From Dolichospermum sp. FACHB-1091 (GTDB taxonomy: Bacteria; Cyanobacteriota; Cyanobacteriia; Cyanobacteriales; Nostocaceae): a stretch of 62,658 bases of DNA. Position 1 is the stretch's first letter; the number at the start of each line of letters is the position of its first letter. Positions 26,310-36,096 of the stretch are shown one piece after another. The stretch spans positions 1-62,658 of the forward strand of contig NZ_JACJSB010000028.1 of NCBI RefSeq assembly GCF_014697585.1, written 5' to 3'. The notes under the pieces were generated by a model. That model ran no database searches and was not told the origin of the DNA. It saw nothing but the letters and a program-made list of their open reading frames with translations. A program made the translations under genes and the position numbers.

Positions 26310-26531
26310 TTAACTATTCCATGAATCACGCTCCTGATTGACATATTCCTGAGCGTCAATATTTCCCCAAATTTCCTTACCTAAACCACGCAATTCTAAA
26401 ATACTACGTTTTGGTTTTGATGTCATTTTCAATTGTTGACGAATTAAGATAGATAAATTTTCGACTAATTTAAGCTGTTCTTCAGGAGTCAGATTTTTAG
26501 CTTGTTCTAACAATTCTTGATAATTAGACAT
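26310..26531 (-). CDS. Orphan VapB-like antitoxin
   Basis: A 73-residue paralogue of the antitoxin at 20772-20990 (MSNYQELLEQAKNLTPEEQL, LELRGLGKEIWGNIDAQEYV). In the other copy a PIN gene starts inside the antitoxin's 3' end. Here the equivalent ATG is followed by GAA and a stop (ATGGAATAG), and no PIN sequence follows before 26262. The toxin has been deleted. Confidence 0.8.
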   Translation of the reverse strand: MSNYQELLEQAKNLTPEEQLKLVENLSILIRQQLKMTSKPKRSILELRGLGKEIWGNIDAQEYVNQERDSWNS

Positions 26532-26717
26532 ACATTGTTTAATCCTCTTTTATCCACAGGAAAATACTCTCAATATCAGCAATAGCACTAGGTGAAATCT
26601 CAATCCGGTATGCCTTATGTTTCCTTTTTGTTCCTCGCTGAAATTCTGATAGGGGGTGAATATTGCTTAGGCTAAACATCATAATTTTAAGAAATTATTT
26701 GATAATTTCATGTTAAT

Positions 26718-26809
26718 AGGACTTACGCAAGATTCATGGAATAACGAACCACTCCAGGCACAGAGGTCACGGAGAAATGAGGATTTGAGAGATATTTTGC
26801 GTAAGTCCT
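26718..26809. mobile_element. MITE-like element with 13-bp inverted repeats
   Basis: AGGACTTACGCAA (26718-26730) and its exact reverse complement TTGCGTAAGTCCT (26797-26809) bound a 92-nt non-coding element. Such ends are shared by insertion sequences common in cyanobacteria. No transposase is inside. Confidence 0.75.
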
Positions 26810-26874
26810 GGTTAATTGCATGAAAATACTTTGTCAAGAGGACAGATCGCTTGTTTGAGATGTAGGGAGAGTGA

Positions 26875-26979
26875 TATAGCAATCCTAAATGATACGTGAG
26901 AGTTCAATAAGGCTAAAGTGCTTATAAAACAAGGATTTTTATCTACGTATTTTCTCAAGGTTGGGGTAGGATTGCTATA
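26875..26979. mobile_element. Second MITE-like element, TA-flanked
   Basis: TATAGCAATCCTA (26875-26887) is the exact inverse of TAGGATTGCTATA (26967-26979), enclosing 105 nt. If the outer TA bases are target duplications, the element would fit IS630/Tc1-type mobilisation; that family assignment is inference. Confidence 0.7.
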
Positions 26980-27065
26980 GCGCAAGTGCTGACTTGTCAG
27001 TTCGCTGTTTCGGGGATGTTGGGGTGCGATTTATTTTTGGTATACCAACATATTTTTGATATAAT

Positions 27066-27144
27066 AAGTAGGTCAACGGAAAAAACGAGATAAGTAACGA
27101 AAAGTAAAGTTGCCCAAAACCTCTTCCCAGTTAAGAGTTCCCTT
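27066..27144. repeat. Dispersed leader-like repeat, copy 1
   Basis: AAGTAGGTCAACGGAAAAAA through CCAAAACCTCTTCCC and AAGAGTTCCCTT matches 41584-41671 closely, with a few substitutions and an 8-9 nt indel. Both copies lie within 60 nt upstream of an unrelated + strand gene. Confidence 0.75.
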
Positions 27145-27200
27145 GTCATAACGACAATTTTTAACGCCAACCTAAGAGATTATACATAATCAAAAAACTT

Positions 27201-28283
27201 ATGAAAATTGAATCAATATCTATTCAAAACTTTAAACGATTTGAGAATTTACCTCCTATTTCTTTTAAACATAAAACCTTACAAGAAGTCAGTGATCAGT
27301 TTCTAATTTTAGGTGATAATGGTTCAGGTAAAACAACCATTTTGCAAGCGATAGCCTTACCATTAGCATTAGCTACTAAGAAAATTCAAAAAGTAGCTGA
27401 TTTTAATTGGATAGGATTTTTAGCTAGTCGGTATTGGCGATGGGGAACACCTCACATTGAACTAGAAATATCTTTTGTGGATGAAGAAATAGAAGCGACA
27501 AAAGAAGTAGCTAAACTTTGGTTTGATTCTTTACCTGATTACTTCCGAGATAGAAGAGAATTCATTGAACCAGCAGATAAAAAAATATTGAGAGTTGTCT
27601 TAGATGGTGAAGATTGGGAAGTAGGAGATGATGAAAAAGATCGGTTACAATTTCAAGGACGCTATTATGTCCAAAAAACTCTCAAAAAAAACCCTAGCAT
27701 TCGCTCAAAATTTGCTCAATTACCGGGAATATTTTGGTTTGATCAATATCGTTTAAAAACCAGTGATAGTGGTAATACAGAAGATGGTAAAAAAGATGAT
27801 ATAGCATCTATTGAAAGTATAGCCAGTTTACGTCCTTATTTACTCGATTGGACAGAAAAAAGAAAAACACCTAATTATCATTCTGAAAATGATTATTACC
27901 TCAAATTAGAAAATTATTACAAACGTATTTTTAAAGGACGTTCATTTGCAGGATTAGAACCATCTAATAATCAAGGAGATGAACCATTTTTTGTTCTTAA
28001 TGACGAAAATAGAAACTATGACATTGTAGAAATGTCTGGCGGTGAATATTCAGTTTTCCCGATTTTATATGAATTTGTTCGTCAACAAATTGCTTATTCA
28101 ATTGTTTTAATTGATGAACTTGACTTAAATTTACACCCCCCTTTAGCTCAATTCTTCGTTAACCAATTACCTCAAATAAGTCCCACCTCTCAATTTATTT
28201 TTACCACTCATTCAGAGGCTGTTACCGAAATTATTGGTAATGATGAAATTTATCGTATTAAAGGGGGGAGATTATGTCTGTAA
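27201..28283 (+). CDS. AAA ATPase of a PARIS-like defence pair (AriA-like)
   Basis: A 360-residue SMC/RecF-like ATPase: SIQNFKRFENLPPISF start, Walker A GDNGSGKTTILQAIALPL (residue ~38), ABC-type signature MSGGEYSVFPILYEFV, Walker B SIVLIDELDLNLHPPLAQFF and H-loop FTTHSEAVTEIIG. In PARIS and related anti-phage systems such an ATPase holds a TOPRIM-like effector until a phage trigger is sensed. The downstream gene overlaps by 10 nt and carries DUF4435. The similarity is at architecture level; the exact subtype is open. Confidence 0.8.
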   Translation: MKIESISIQNFKRFENLPPISFKHKTLQEVSDQFLILGDNGSGKTTILQAIALPLALATKKIQKVADFNWIGFLASRYWRWGTPHIELEISFVDEEIEATKEVAKLWFDSLPDYFRDRREFIEPADKKILRVVLDGEDWEVGDDEKDRLQFQGRYYVQKTLKKNPSIRSKFAQLPGIFWFDQYRLKTSDSGNTEDGKKDDIASIESIASLRPYLLDWTEKRKTPNYHSENDYYLKLENYYKRIFKGRSFAGLEPSNNQGDEPFFVLNDENRNYDIVEMSGGEYSVFPILYEFVRQQIAYSIVLIDELDLNLHPPLAQFFVNQLPQISPTSQFIFTTHSEAVTEIIGNDEIYRIKGGRLCL

Positions 28284-29137
28284 GTTTATTATACTGTGAA
28301 GGTGGAAAAAAGAAAATAGACAGTCGTGTTCTTAATTTATTTTTAAGCGACTTATGTACAGTTCAATCTGTTGGTAGTAAATACGCGTTTAGGGAAAAAG
28401 TTTTAATCAGTAGAGAATTGAAACCTGATACAATTATTGCAGGTATCAGAGATAGAGACTTTGATGATTTTGCTCAAAATCCATCTTCACCTCAATTTAT
28501 ACCAAGAAACTGGATAGTGCAAGATAACCAAAACTTTATTCAAATTGGTTGGTATTGGGAAAGAAAAGAAATAGAAAATTACCTAATTGATCCACAAATA
28601 GTTATTCCAGTTTTAGGTAAGAAAGCGCCGACTTTATCTGCTGAATATCAAAGAATTTTAGAACAAGCAGCTTTAAAAATTGCTACATATACAGCAGCAA
28701 GAATAGCATTATCATTATGTCGTGTTCCTCGTTTATTACCTTTACCTAATGATTGGGGTGAAGAAAGATGGAGTACGAAATTTCCCTTTGGACAAATAAT
28801 AGATGCAGCATCTTGTCTTTTAGAAATTCAACGGATTCATACCCAATATACAAACACACAAATACCTCAAGAGAATGATATTGTTGAGAGGCTTACACAA
28901 ATGTTAACTTATTGTCAACCAGGCGGATTTTACTTTGAAAATCAGAATTATTTAACTTTTTTTGCAGGTAAAGATTTACTTTGTGCTATGGAAGAAGATT
29001 TAGATCGTTTGGGATTGGGTACTCCTGCTGATTTTAAAGAAAGAATGTTAGTAGGTATGAGAAAAATTAGTGATATTTGGCAATACTTACCTGAATGGCA
29101 AAGATTACGACAATTAATCGAAACATATTCAATCTAA
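28274..29137 (+). CDS. DUF4435/TOPRIM-like effector (AriB-like)
   Basis: A 287-residue protein. SLLYCEGGKKKIDSRVLNLF supplies the first acidic residue of a TOPRIM-like fold, PDTIIAGIRDRDFDDFA the DxD-like motif, and WYWERKEIENYLIDPQIVIP the conserved W..EIENYL block of DUF4435. In PARIS the DUF4435 subunit is the toxic nuclease (reported to act on tRNA). The pairing with the overlapping ATPase is the strongest support for an abortive-infection role here. Confidence 0.75.
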   Translation: MSVSLLYCEGGKKKIDSRVLNLFLSDLCTVQSVGSKYAFREKVLISRELKPDTIIAGIRDRDFDDFAQNPSSPQFIPRNWIVQDNQNFIQIGWYWERKEIENYLIDPQIVIPVLGKKAPTLSAEYQRILEQAALKIATYTAARIALSLCRVPRLLPLPNDWGEERWSTKFPFGQIIDAASCLLEIQRIHTQYTNTQIPQENDIVERLTQMLTYCQPGGFYFENQNYLTFFAGKDLLCAMEEDLDRLGLGTPADFKERMLVGMRKISDIWQYLPEWQRLRQLIETYSI

Positions 29138-29395
29138 CACAATGTATCAAGGGAAATGTAGAGAATGCGATCGCGTTTGGCGAATAACTTTTAAAGTTGA
29201 AGATGTTGATGCTTATGATGTCAATTGAGAAGATTACCATTAATGTTGTGTTAATATGGTAGTAAATATCGGTAATATTCTGTATTTTTTGGTAGAGAAA
29301 CTTAAAATAAACCAGAAAAATTAGATAAATGAAATTTTTCTGGCTGCAATTTTTCAAAAATATCAATAATCCGAGTGACATCTGCGGAGTGTGGG

Positions 29396-31417
29396 TTATA
29401 AACCAGGAAAAATAGTGATTTTACCCTCGGCAATTTCGACTAGGGCATTGAGTTCCTGATTTGATCCTACCACCAACAAGCGATCGCCTAAAAGAAATGT
29501 AGTTTGATGATTAGGATAATCTATTTCTTCACCATCAGCACGACGAATAGCCATTAAACTGACTCCAGTTAAATAACGCATATTCACCTCTTCTAAAGTC
29601 ATCCCAATAAAAGGAGAATTTGCTGGTAAATCATACCAACGACGATTTAGATCACGAGTTACCTTTTGTAAATACTGAGAAACTTCAGCAGGAGAACGTT
29701 CAGGACGTAAATCTAAATAATGATTTTGGCGAATTTCTTGCATTTTTTGTTGTAGCAAATCTGGCAACAAACCCGCACCAATTAATAGGTGATTTGCCAT
29801 TTCTAAACTAGCTTCAAATTCGGGTTGTATTACTTCCTTTGCTCCCAATTGATAAAGAACCTCAATATTTTTATCTTGAGTAGCACGGACAACTGTATCT
29901 AATTCTGGACATAGTTCTAAAGCCCGTTTTAAACATAGTCGAATACTTGCCGGATCTGGGAGAGCAATGGCCATACCTTGAGCGTGACTTACTCCAGCAG
30001 TTTCTAATACATGAAGACTGACAGAATTACCATAAACATAGGGTATACCCGCTTCCCGTAACTGCTGAATACGACTTTCCGATTGGTCAATAACCACCAC
30101 AGGTAATTGATATTGCTGTAACAACTTCACCAAATTCTGACCAATGCGGCCATAACCACAAACTACTATATGATCTTTCTGTGGCAAATCTGCCGATAAA
30201 TCAAGAGCTTGATCATTGACTAAATAGGATTTAAGCCAAGGAATAGATTCCGCAAAATCGAATAAAAAAGGTAATAATCGCAGGACAAACGGAGTTAACA
30301 TTAAAGTAACAGCCGTAGTTCCTAAAATTAGTAAATATATGCGCCGAGAAACCAAACCCAAAGCTTGTCCTTCACTAGCAAGAACAAAAGAAAATTCTCC
30401 AATTTGAGCTAGTCCCAAACCAGCAATTAAAGCAATTTTTAAAGGGTAGCGAAATAGCCTTACTAAAGGAGTAATAATTAAAAACTTACCCACAAAAACC
30501 AAAGCCACTAATCCCAGAATTAATTCCAGATTTTGCCACAAAAATACCGGGTCAATCAACATCCCAATGGCTGCAAAAAACAAACTAGCAAATATATCGC
30601 GTAAAGGTTCAACAATAGTTAAAGTTTCATCGGCGTATTCCACCTCAGAAATCATCAAACCGGCGACAAATGCACCCATTTCAATAGATAACCCTAAATA
30701 TTCTGTCAGGAGAGCAATTCCCAAACAGATTGATACAACACCTAATAAAAATAACTCCTTACTTTCCGTACCAGCTAATAATCTTAATAAACGTGGAATT
30801 AACCAAATTCCCGCCGCATAAGCGCCAGCCGCAAATAAACCAATCTTCACCAAAGCCATAACCACAGCTACACCAATAGCTTCTCCTGGTTGGTGGAGGG
30901 CTGGTAATACCGCTAACATTAATCCTAGAGCTAAGTCCTGGACTACCAAAATCCCTAGCATTACCTGTCCGTGGGGTGTTTCCGTTTCATTGCGTTCCAT
31001 CAAGCATTTGAGGACTACAGCAGTGGAAGACAAAGACAAAATCGAACCCAGGAATACACCTTTAGCAGGTAAAGTTCCCCATGCGCCAGTAATACCACAC
31101 ACCAACACAGTGAAGATAATAGTGAGGATAATTTGTAAAGTACCACCTCCCAGGGCAATGGCCTTAACCTTCTTGAGTTCCGTCAAAGAAAATTCCACAC
31201 CCAAAGCAAACAACAAAAAAGCCACTCCAAACTGGGCTAGAGTTTCTACCTGGACAATTTCCTTAATTAACCCTAGTCCTGTTGGTCCGACAACCATACC
31301 ACCGATGATATATCCTAATAAAACAGGTTGCTTCAAAAGCACCGCCAATAGACCACCACAAGCGGCGACAGCAAACACCGAAACCAAATCAACTATTAAG
31401 CGAAAATCTTCTTGCAC
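29396..31417 (-). CDS. CPA2 cation:proton antiporter, KefB type, with TrkA-N and TrkA-C
   Basis: A 673-residue membrane protein. The first ~390 residues hold about twelve hydrophobic helices of the monovalent cation:proton antiporter-2 family. A Rossmann TrkA-N domain follows, HIVVCGYGRIGQNLVKLLQQ with the GxGxxG nucleotide site, and a C-terminal TrkA-C ligand domain ends near LLVVGSNQELNALVEIAEGK. It should exchange K+ or Na+ for protons under redox or nucleotide control. It is monocistronic. Confidence 0.9.
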   Translation of the reverse strand: MQEDFRLIVDLVSVFAVAACGGLLAVLLKQPVLLGYIIGGMVVGPTGLGLIKEIVQVETLAQFGVAFLLFALGVEFSLTELKKVKAIALGGGTLQIILTIIFTVLVCGITGAWGTLPAKGVFLGSILSLSSTAVVLKCLMERNETETPHGQVMLGILVVQDLALGLMLAVLPALHQPGEAIGVAVVMALVKIGLFAAGAYAAGIWLIPRLLRLLAGTESKELFLLGVVSICLGIALLTEYLGLSIEMGAFVAGLMISEVEYADETLTIVEPLRDIFASLFFAAIGMLIDPVFLWQNLELILGLVALVFVGKFLIITPLVRLFRYPLKIALIAGLGLAQIGEFSFVLASEGQALGLVSRRIYLLILGTTAVTLMLTPFVLRLLPFLFDFAESIPWLKSYLVNDQALDLSADLPQKDHIVVCGYGRIGQNLVKLLQQYQLPVVVIDQSESRIQQLREAGIPYVYGNSVSLHVLETAGVSHAQGMAIALPDPASIRLCLKRALELCPELDTVVRATQDKNIEVLYQLGAKEVIQPEFEASLEMANHLLIGAGLLPDLLQQKMQEIRQNHYLDLRPERSPAEVSQYLQKVTRDLNRRWYDLPANSPFIGMTLEEVNMRYLTGVSLMAIRRADGEEIDYPNHQTTFLLGDRLLVVGSNQELNALVEIAEGKITIFPGL

Positions 31418-31501
31418 CAGTTTTATTCAACTACTATAAACAACTATATAGATTCAAGATAGCTTAATATTGACTAAGAAAAATTTGAGGCGTGAATTAT
31501 T

Positions 31502-32179
31502 ATGATCAATGTTACTCAAACTCCTTACAGTAGCGAACAAATTATTGCTTGGTTGCGTGGATTACTGACAATTGCTTGGGCAGATGGTAATTTTAATGCT
31601 CAAGAACAGGAATTAATTACTAATCTAACCAAAAATGAATTAGCCCCTGCGGTGGAATGGGATAGCCTAGAAATAATTGGAGTTGATGAATTAGCGGCTA
31701 TATTGGGTAAAGGTACACCCATAGCGGAAAATTTTTTGCGGACAGCGGTAATGGTAGCGATCGCTGATGGTATATACTCTCCTAGTGAAGATGATCTACT
31801 TCAGCAATTATGTCAAAAATTAGAACTGCAAGAAAGTTTACTCACAGCTTTACGTCATACCCTAGAGGATAGCACACAAACCCAAGATTCCCCACCGGCT
31901 GGACTTCAACCCCCCGCAACACCTGATGTTTTAAATCCTTTGCGTCAATGGTTAGACGGGTTGGATATTCAAGATCCCAGAGTGGCGAGGTTTTTGTGTA
32001 AAATGATTCCTTCCCAATGTCCCTTTGAAAGAGATGTAACTTTATTTGGCCGGAAAATAGTTCATATTCCTCCACTTTGTAAAATTAACCCCCTTTATGA
32101 ACAAATGGTAGGTTTACGCTTCCGCGCTCTTTCATACTTAGCAGATGACTGTGGTGAGGATATTACACCTTATATTTAA
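31502..32179 (+). CDS. TerB-like domain fused to Mo-dependent nitrogenase C-terminal domain
   Basis: A 225-residue protein. Residues ~10-125 form a TerB-like helical domain (LRGLLTIAWADGNFNAQEQE and AVMVAIADGIYSPSEDDLLQ, the two acidic metal-site repeats). After a short Pro-rich linker, residues ~140-225 match the 'Mo-dependent nitrogenase C-terminus' family: NPLRQWLDGLDIQDPRVARF, CPFERDVTLFGRKIVHIPPL and INPLYEQMVGLRFRALSYL. Despite its name, the C-terminal family is widespread in cyanobacteria and not proven to act in nitrogen fixation. Confidence 0.8.
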   Translation: MINVTQTPYSSEQIIAWLRGLLTIAWADGNFNAQEQELITNLTKNELAPAVEWDSLEIIGVDELAAILGKGTPIAENFLRTAVMVAIADGIYSPSEDDLLQQLCQKLELQESLLTALRHTLEDSTQTQDSPPAGLQPPATPDVLNPLRQWLDGLDIQDPRVARFLCKMIPSQCPFERDVTLFGRKIVHIPPLCKINPLYEQMVGLRFRALSYLADDCGEDITPYI

Positions 32180-32343
32180 AGTTAATAGCATTTCCCATCT
32201 TAGTTAGGTACAAAAATAGAGAAGTTCACCACAGATAAAGGCGGATAATTTTGTACCTCAGTGGACTAGAAAATGGTATATTACCGAATTACCGAAAAAT
32301 ATATTGGTAATTTTTCAAAAAGAAAATGACAACTGATAACTGA

Positions 32344-33378
<1,035 letters not shown>

Positions 33379-33414
33379 TTGGTGGGTTGATTTTGTTATT
33401 TTAACTTAGTTTCG

Positions 33415-36096
33415 CTATCGTTGTCCCTTACGAACCATCCCTAGTCCATACAGGTACAATTCAGTAACTGCATAGACGCGAGGAGGAGAATCTTTGGGAC
33501 GAGAGCGTTCTGTCAAAATACCAGCATCAACCATATCCTGAATACGCAGCGCTAATTCACCATCCTGCACTTTCCATATTTCAGCTAAACGATTTTCATC
33601 AATAGGAGAGCGTTCACCTTGAAGTCTTTCTAGAAAATCTTTCAATTCAGGATATTCATTACGAACCTCAGCCACACGCTGCTGGGAAACACTAGGAAAA
33701 GCATTAATTAAAGCTTTTGGTCGCAATGTTATTTCTAAGGAATATTCTGTAGAAAATCCTTTTTCAATTTTGACAGCTTCTTCTAAGAGTAATATTAAAC
33801 TGCGTGGAAAACAGTTTTTTTGACTATCTGCAATACGAGTTCTCACCCAATTATAAGTATAGGCTTTATTACCACTTCCCATGCGCTCACCCCACAGGGG
33901 ATAAAGACTTTGGCGCAATTGTTCCAGCACAATTATATCTAATCTTTCAACAGTAAGTCCTCCTAACGATTTGCTTAGAGATGGGGAACTTTTAAGGGCT
34001 TGACGGAGTACAAGTCGCCAAAGATCAGCTTCCTCCCAACGTAATTCTAGTGAACGTCCGCTGTAATGTCCTGTATTAGTAAAGTTAAATTGCTTCCAAA
34101 TATCTTCACGTAAAAATATTTTAGGGACAATTTGTTTAAGATTTATACCACTTTCTAACCACCAGTCCAGCAAAGCTTCTAGGGATCTTCTCCGTCGAGC
34201 ATAATCTTCTGGGGTAGAACCAAAACCTGCATCTAGTTCATCATATAATAGCCATACTACTTGATTTTTTTCTTGTAACGCTCGGTCAATTAAACGCAGT
34301 TCATCAGCAGCTTGTGGTTTCTTTTGTGGTGAGTTGGATCTTTCTACCAGCCATGTAATAATATCAGAGTGAGCAGGTTTTTCTTGATTACTTAATGCAA
34401 CTAATTTTTCATCTAAACCAGGTAGTGAACGTAATTCAGTTAAACGATAACAAAGTTGTAAAAGAGCATAATTGAGCCAGAAAAATTGCCAGTCATTTGT
34501 ACCAGCTTGATCTTCGTAGCTTTCAAGATCAAACCTATCTAAAATTGTGCTTGATACTCTAAGTTGACCATGACCAGAAACAAAGTGAACATGATCTAAA
34601 TTGACATCCGATTGAGCTAGTTCTCTTGCTGCTGTTGGTTGTTCTACAAACAGTCTAAACAATAGGCTTTTACCTGTTCCTTTAGCACCACGAATTAACC
34701 AGATTTTATTACTCAAAAATCTAGGAAAATCTTCTGTACGTTGAAATATTTCTGAAATATTTTCTGGTTCTAGTTCTTGTGCTGTAGCTGCCTGAAATTT
34801 TAATTCATTAAGAATCTTTTTCCGATCATCAATAGTTTTACTAACAATACTGGATTTGATATCGGGTAAACTAGCATCAATAGTATCGGCAATTGGTATA
34901 TATTCATCTAATAAACTTTTGGGTACATCATTAACTAGACTAGATAGAGTTGTGATGATAGGATTATAGAAAATTGTGTGATGTAGTTCATCAATTTTTG
35001 CACCGGCAGATATAGATAAATCATCTTCATAGCAATATTGATCAATCCAATTTTCAACTGTTCCGATTAAATCTTTATACTGATTAGGTGTAACTGATGG
35101 AATGGGAGTTAATAGAAATCTGACATCAGGCTTACCCTGATATTGTTTTTGTTTAAGAATTGCTTTGATTACCCAACGCAATCCTTGAAAACTTTGATCA
35201 GTTGGTGAAAAACAAATTATTGCTGTATCGGCTAAATCGAAAAGTGTAATTGCAGCTACATCATTAAATCCAGGACGAGCATCAATTAAAATTACATCCG
35301 GTTCTAGTTGCTGTTTAATATCTTCTATCAGTTGCTTAACTGGATTTTTTGCAGTCCGATAAAAAGAACGCATATCTAAATCAGCTAACCGATGAATATA
35401 ATTTTCATCATATTCTCCTACGGGAACTAAATAAAGTTCCCCGCGAGTTTGTAAATTTATTTGTTGAATACAATCAAGAATATTAGGAATATTTTCTTCA
35501 GGAGTTAAAGACCTTTGATGTAGGTAATCCAAGACTCCAAAATGTTCACCGCTGGTCTTTTTAACATCTTCCTGAAACATAACTGAAATTCCCGGAGCTT
35601 CTAAGTCAAAATCTACCATGACTACACGACGATTGCGAGTTGCTAGTATCCCTCCTACTAACCCTAAAGCGGTGGATCTACCTACACCACCTTTAAATGA
35701 ATAAAAGGTAACAATTAAAGGTTTTTTAACAGGAATATCTTCATCTACTTCTACCGCTTGATCAGGTTCGGGAGCCATTAAAATATCCGACCAAAGTGGT
35801 ACTTTAACATATTCAGGAGGTTGTTTTATTGCTTCTTCTGGTGTTAGTAATTCATAGCCAGATATGGGATATTGACCAAGATTGAAATTAGGTTCAAGAC
35901 TAGCTAATAATTCATCTATTTTTTGTTCTCTTTCAATTAAAGATTTACCTGCAAATTTTTGAGTAACTACTCTAATTTTTACCCAACCTAATGAAATCCT
36001 TTTGACACTCACTTCTACTTGTTCATCTTCACGGCTAAGATTTTCATGTAAGTGTTGATAAATAATCTCAGGTGTTAAGTTTATATTTTCTATCAT
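33415..36096 (-). CDS. Multidomain conflict-type ATPase: BolA-like, KGGVGR ParA-like, P-loop NTPase, wHTH
   Basis: An 893-residue soluble protein. Residues ~1-90 (WVKIRVVTQKFAGKSLIERE..SGYELLTPEEA) resemble a BolA fold. Residues ~125-400 are a ParA/MinD-type ATPase with variant FYSFKGGVGRSTALGLVGG (Arg for the usual Lys, residues 135-140), VVMVDFDLEAPGIS and VILIDARPGFNDVA. A second P-loop NTPase has Walker A IRGAKGTGKSLLFRLF (~470) and Walker B VVWLLYDELDAGFG. The C-terminus (LRIQDMVDAGILTERSRP) looks like a winged helix. It overlaps the upstream HEPN gene by 4 nt. The domain set suggests a sensing or defence machine; no function is established. Confidence 0.75.
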   Translation of the reverse strand: MIENINLTPEIIYQHLHENLSREDEQVEVSVKRISLGWVKIRVVTQKFAGKSLIEREQKIDELLASLEPNFNLGQYPISGYELLTPEEAIKQPPEYVKVPLWSDILMAPEPDQAVEVDEDIPVKKPLIVTFYSFKGGVGRSTALGLVGGILATRNRRVVMVDFDLEAPGISVMFQEDVKKTSGEHFGVLDYLHQRSLTPEENIPNILDCIQQINLQTRGELYLVPVGEYDENYIHRLADLDMRSFYRTAKNPVKQLIEDIKQQLEPDVILIDARPGFNDVAAITLFDLADTAIICFSPTDQSFQGLRWVIKAILKQKQYQGKPDVRFLLTPIPSVTPNQYKDLIGTVENWIDQYCYEDDLSISAGAKIDELHHTIFYNPIITTLSSLVNDVPKSLLDEYIPIADTIDASLPDIKSSIVSKTIDDRKKILNELKFQAATAQELEPENISEIFQRTEDFPRFLSNKIWLIRGAKGTGKSLLFRLFVEQPTAARELAQSDVNLDHVHFVSGHGQLRVSSTILDRFDLESYEDQAGTNDWQFFWLNYALLQLCYRLTELRSLPGLDEKLVALSNQEKPAHSDIITWLVERSNSPQKKPQAADELRLIDRALQEKNQVVWLLYDELDAGFGSTPEDYARRRRSLEALLDWWLESGINLKQIVPKIFLREDIWKQFNFTNTGHYSGRSLELRWEEADLWRLVLRQALKSSPSLSKSLGGLTVERLDIIVLEQLRQSLYPLWGERMGSGNKAYTYNWVRTRIADSQKNCFPRSLILLLEEAVKIEKGFSTEYSLEITLRPKALINAFPSVSQQRVAEVRNEYPELKDFLERLQGERSPIDENRLAEIWKVQDGELALRIQDMVDAGILTERSRPKDSPPRVYAVTELYLYGLGMVRKGQR

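Larger units (their letters stand above)
26532..27200. other. Gene-free stretch with two MITE-like elements
   Basis: No gene can be supported in these 670 nt. They hold two inverted-repeat elements (26718-26809, 26875-26979), a HIP1-derived remnant near 27,000-27,030, and a dispersed repeat (27066-27144) that ends about 55 nt before the next gene. Confidence 0.6.

Noticed and set aside
29067-29381. 104-residue frame on the minus strand after the PARIS-like pair
   Set aside because: It overlaps the 3' end of the DUF4435 gene, is low in complexity and has no recognisable domain.
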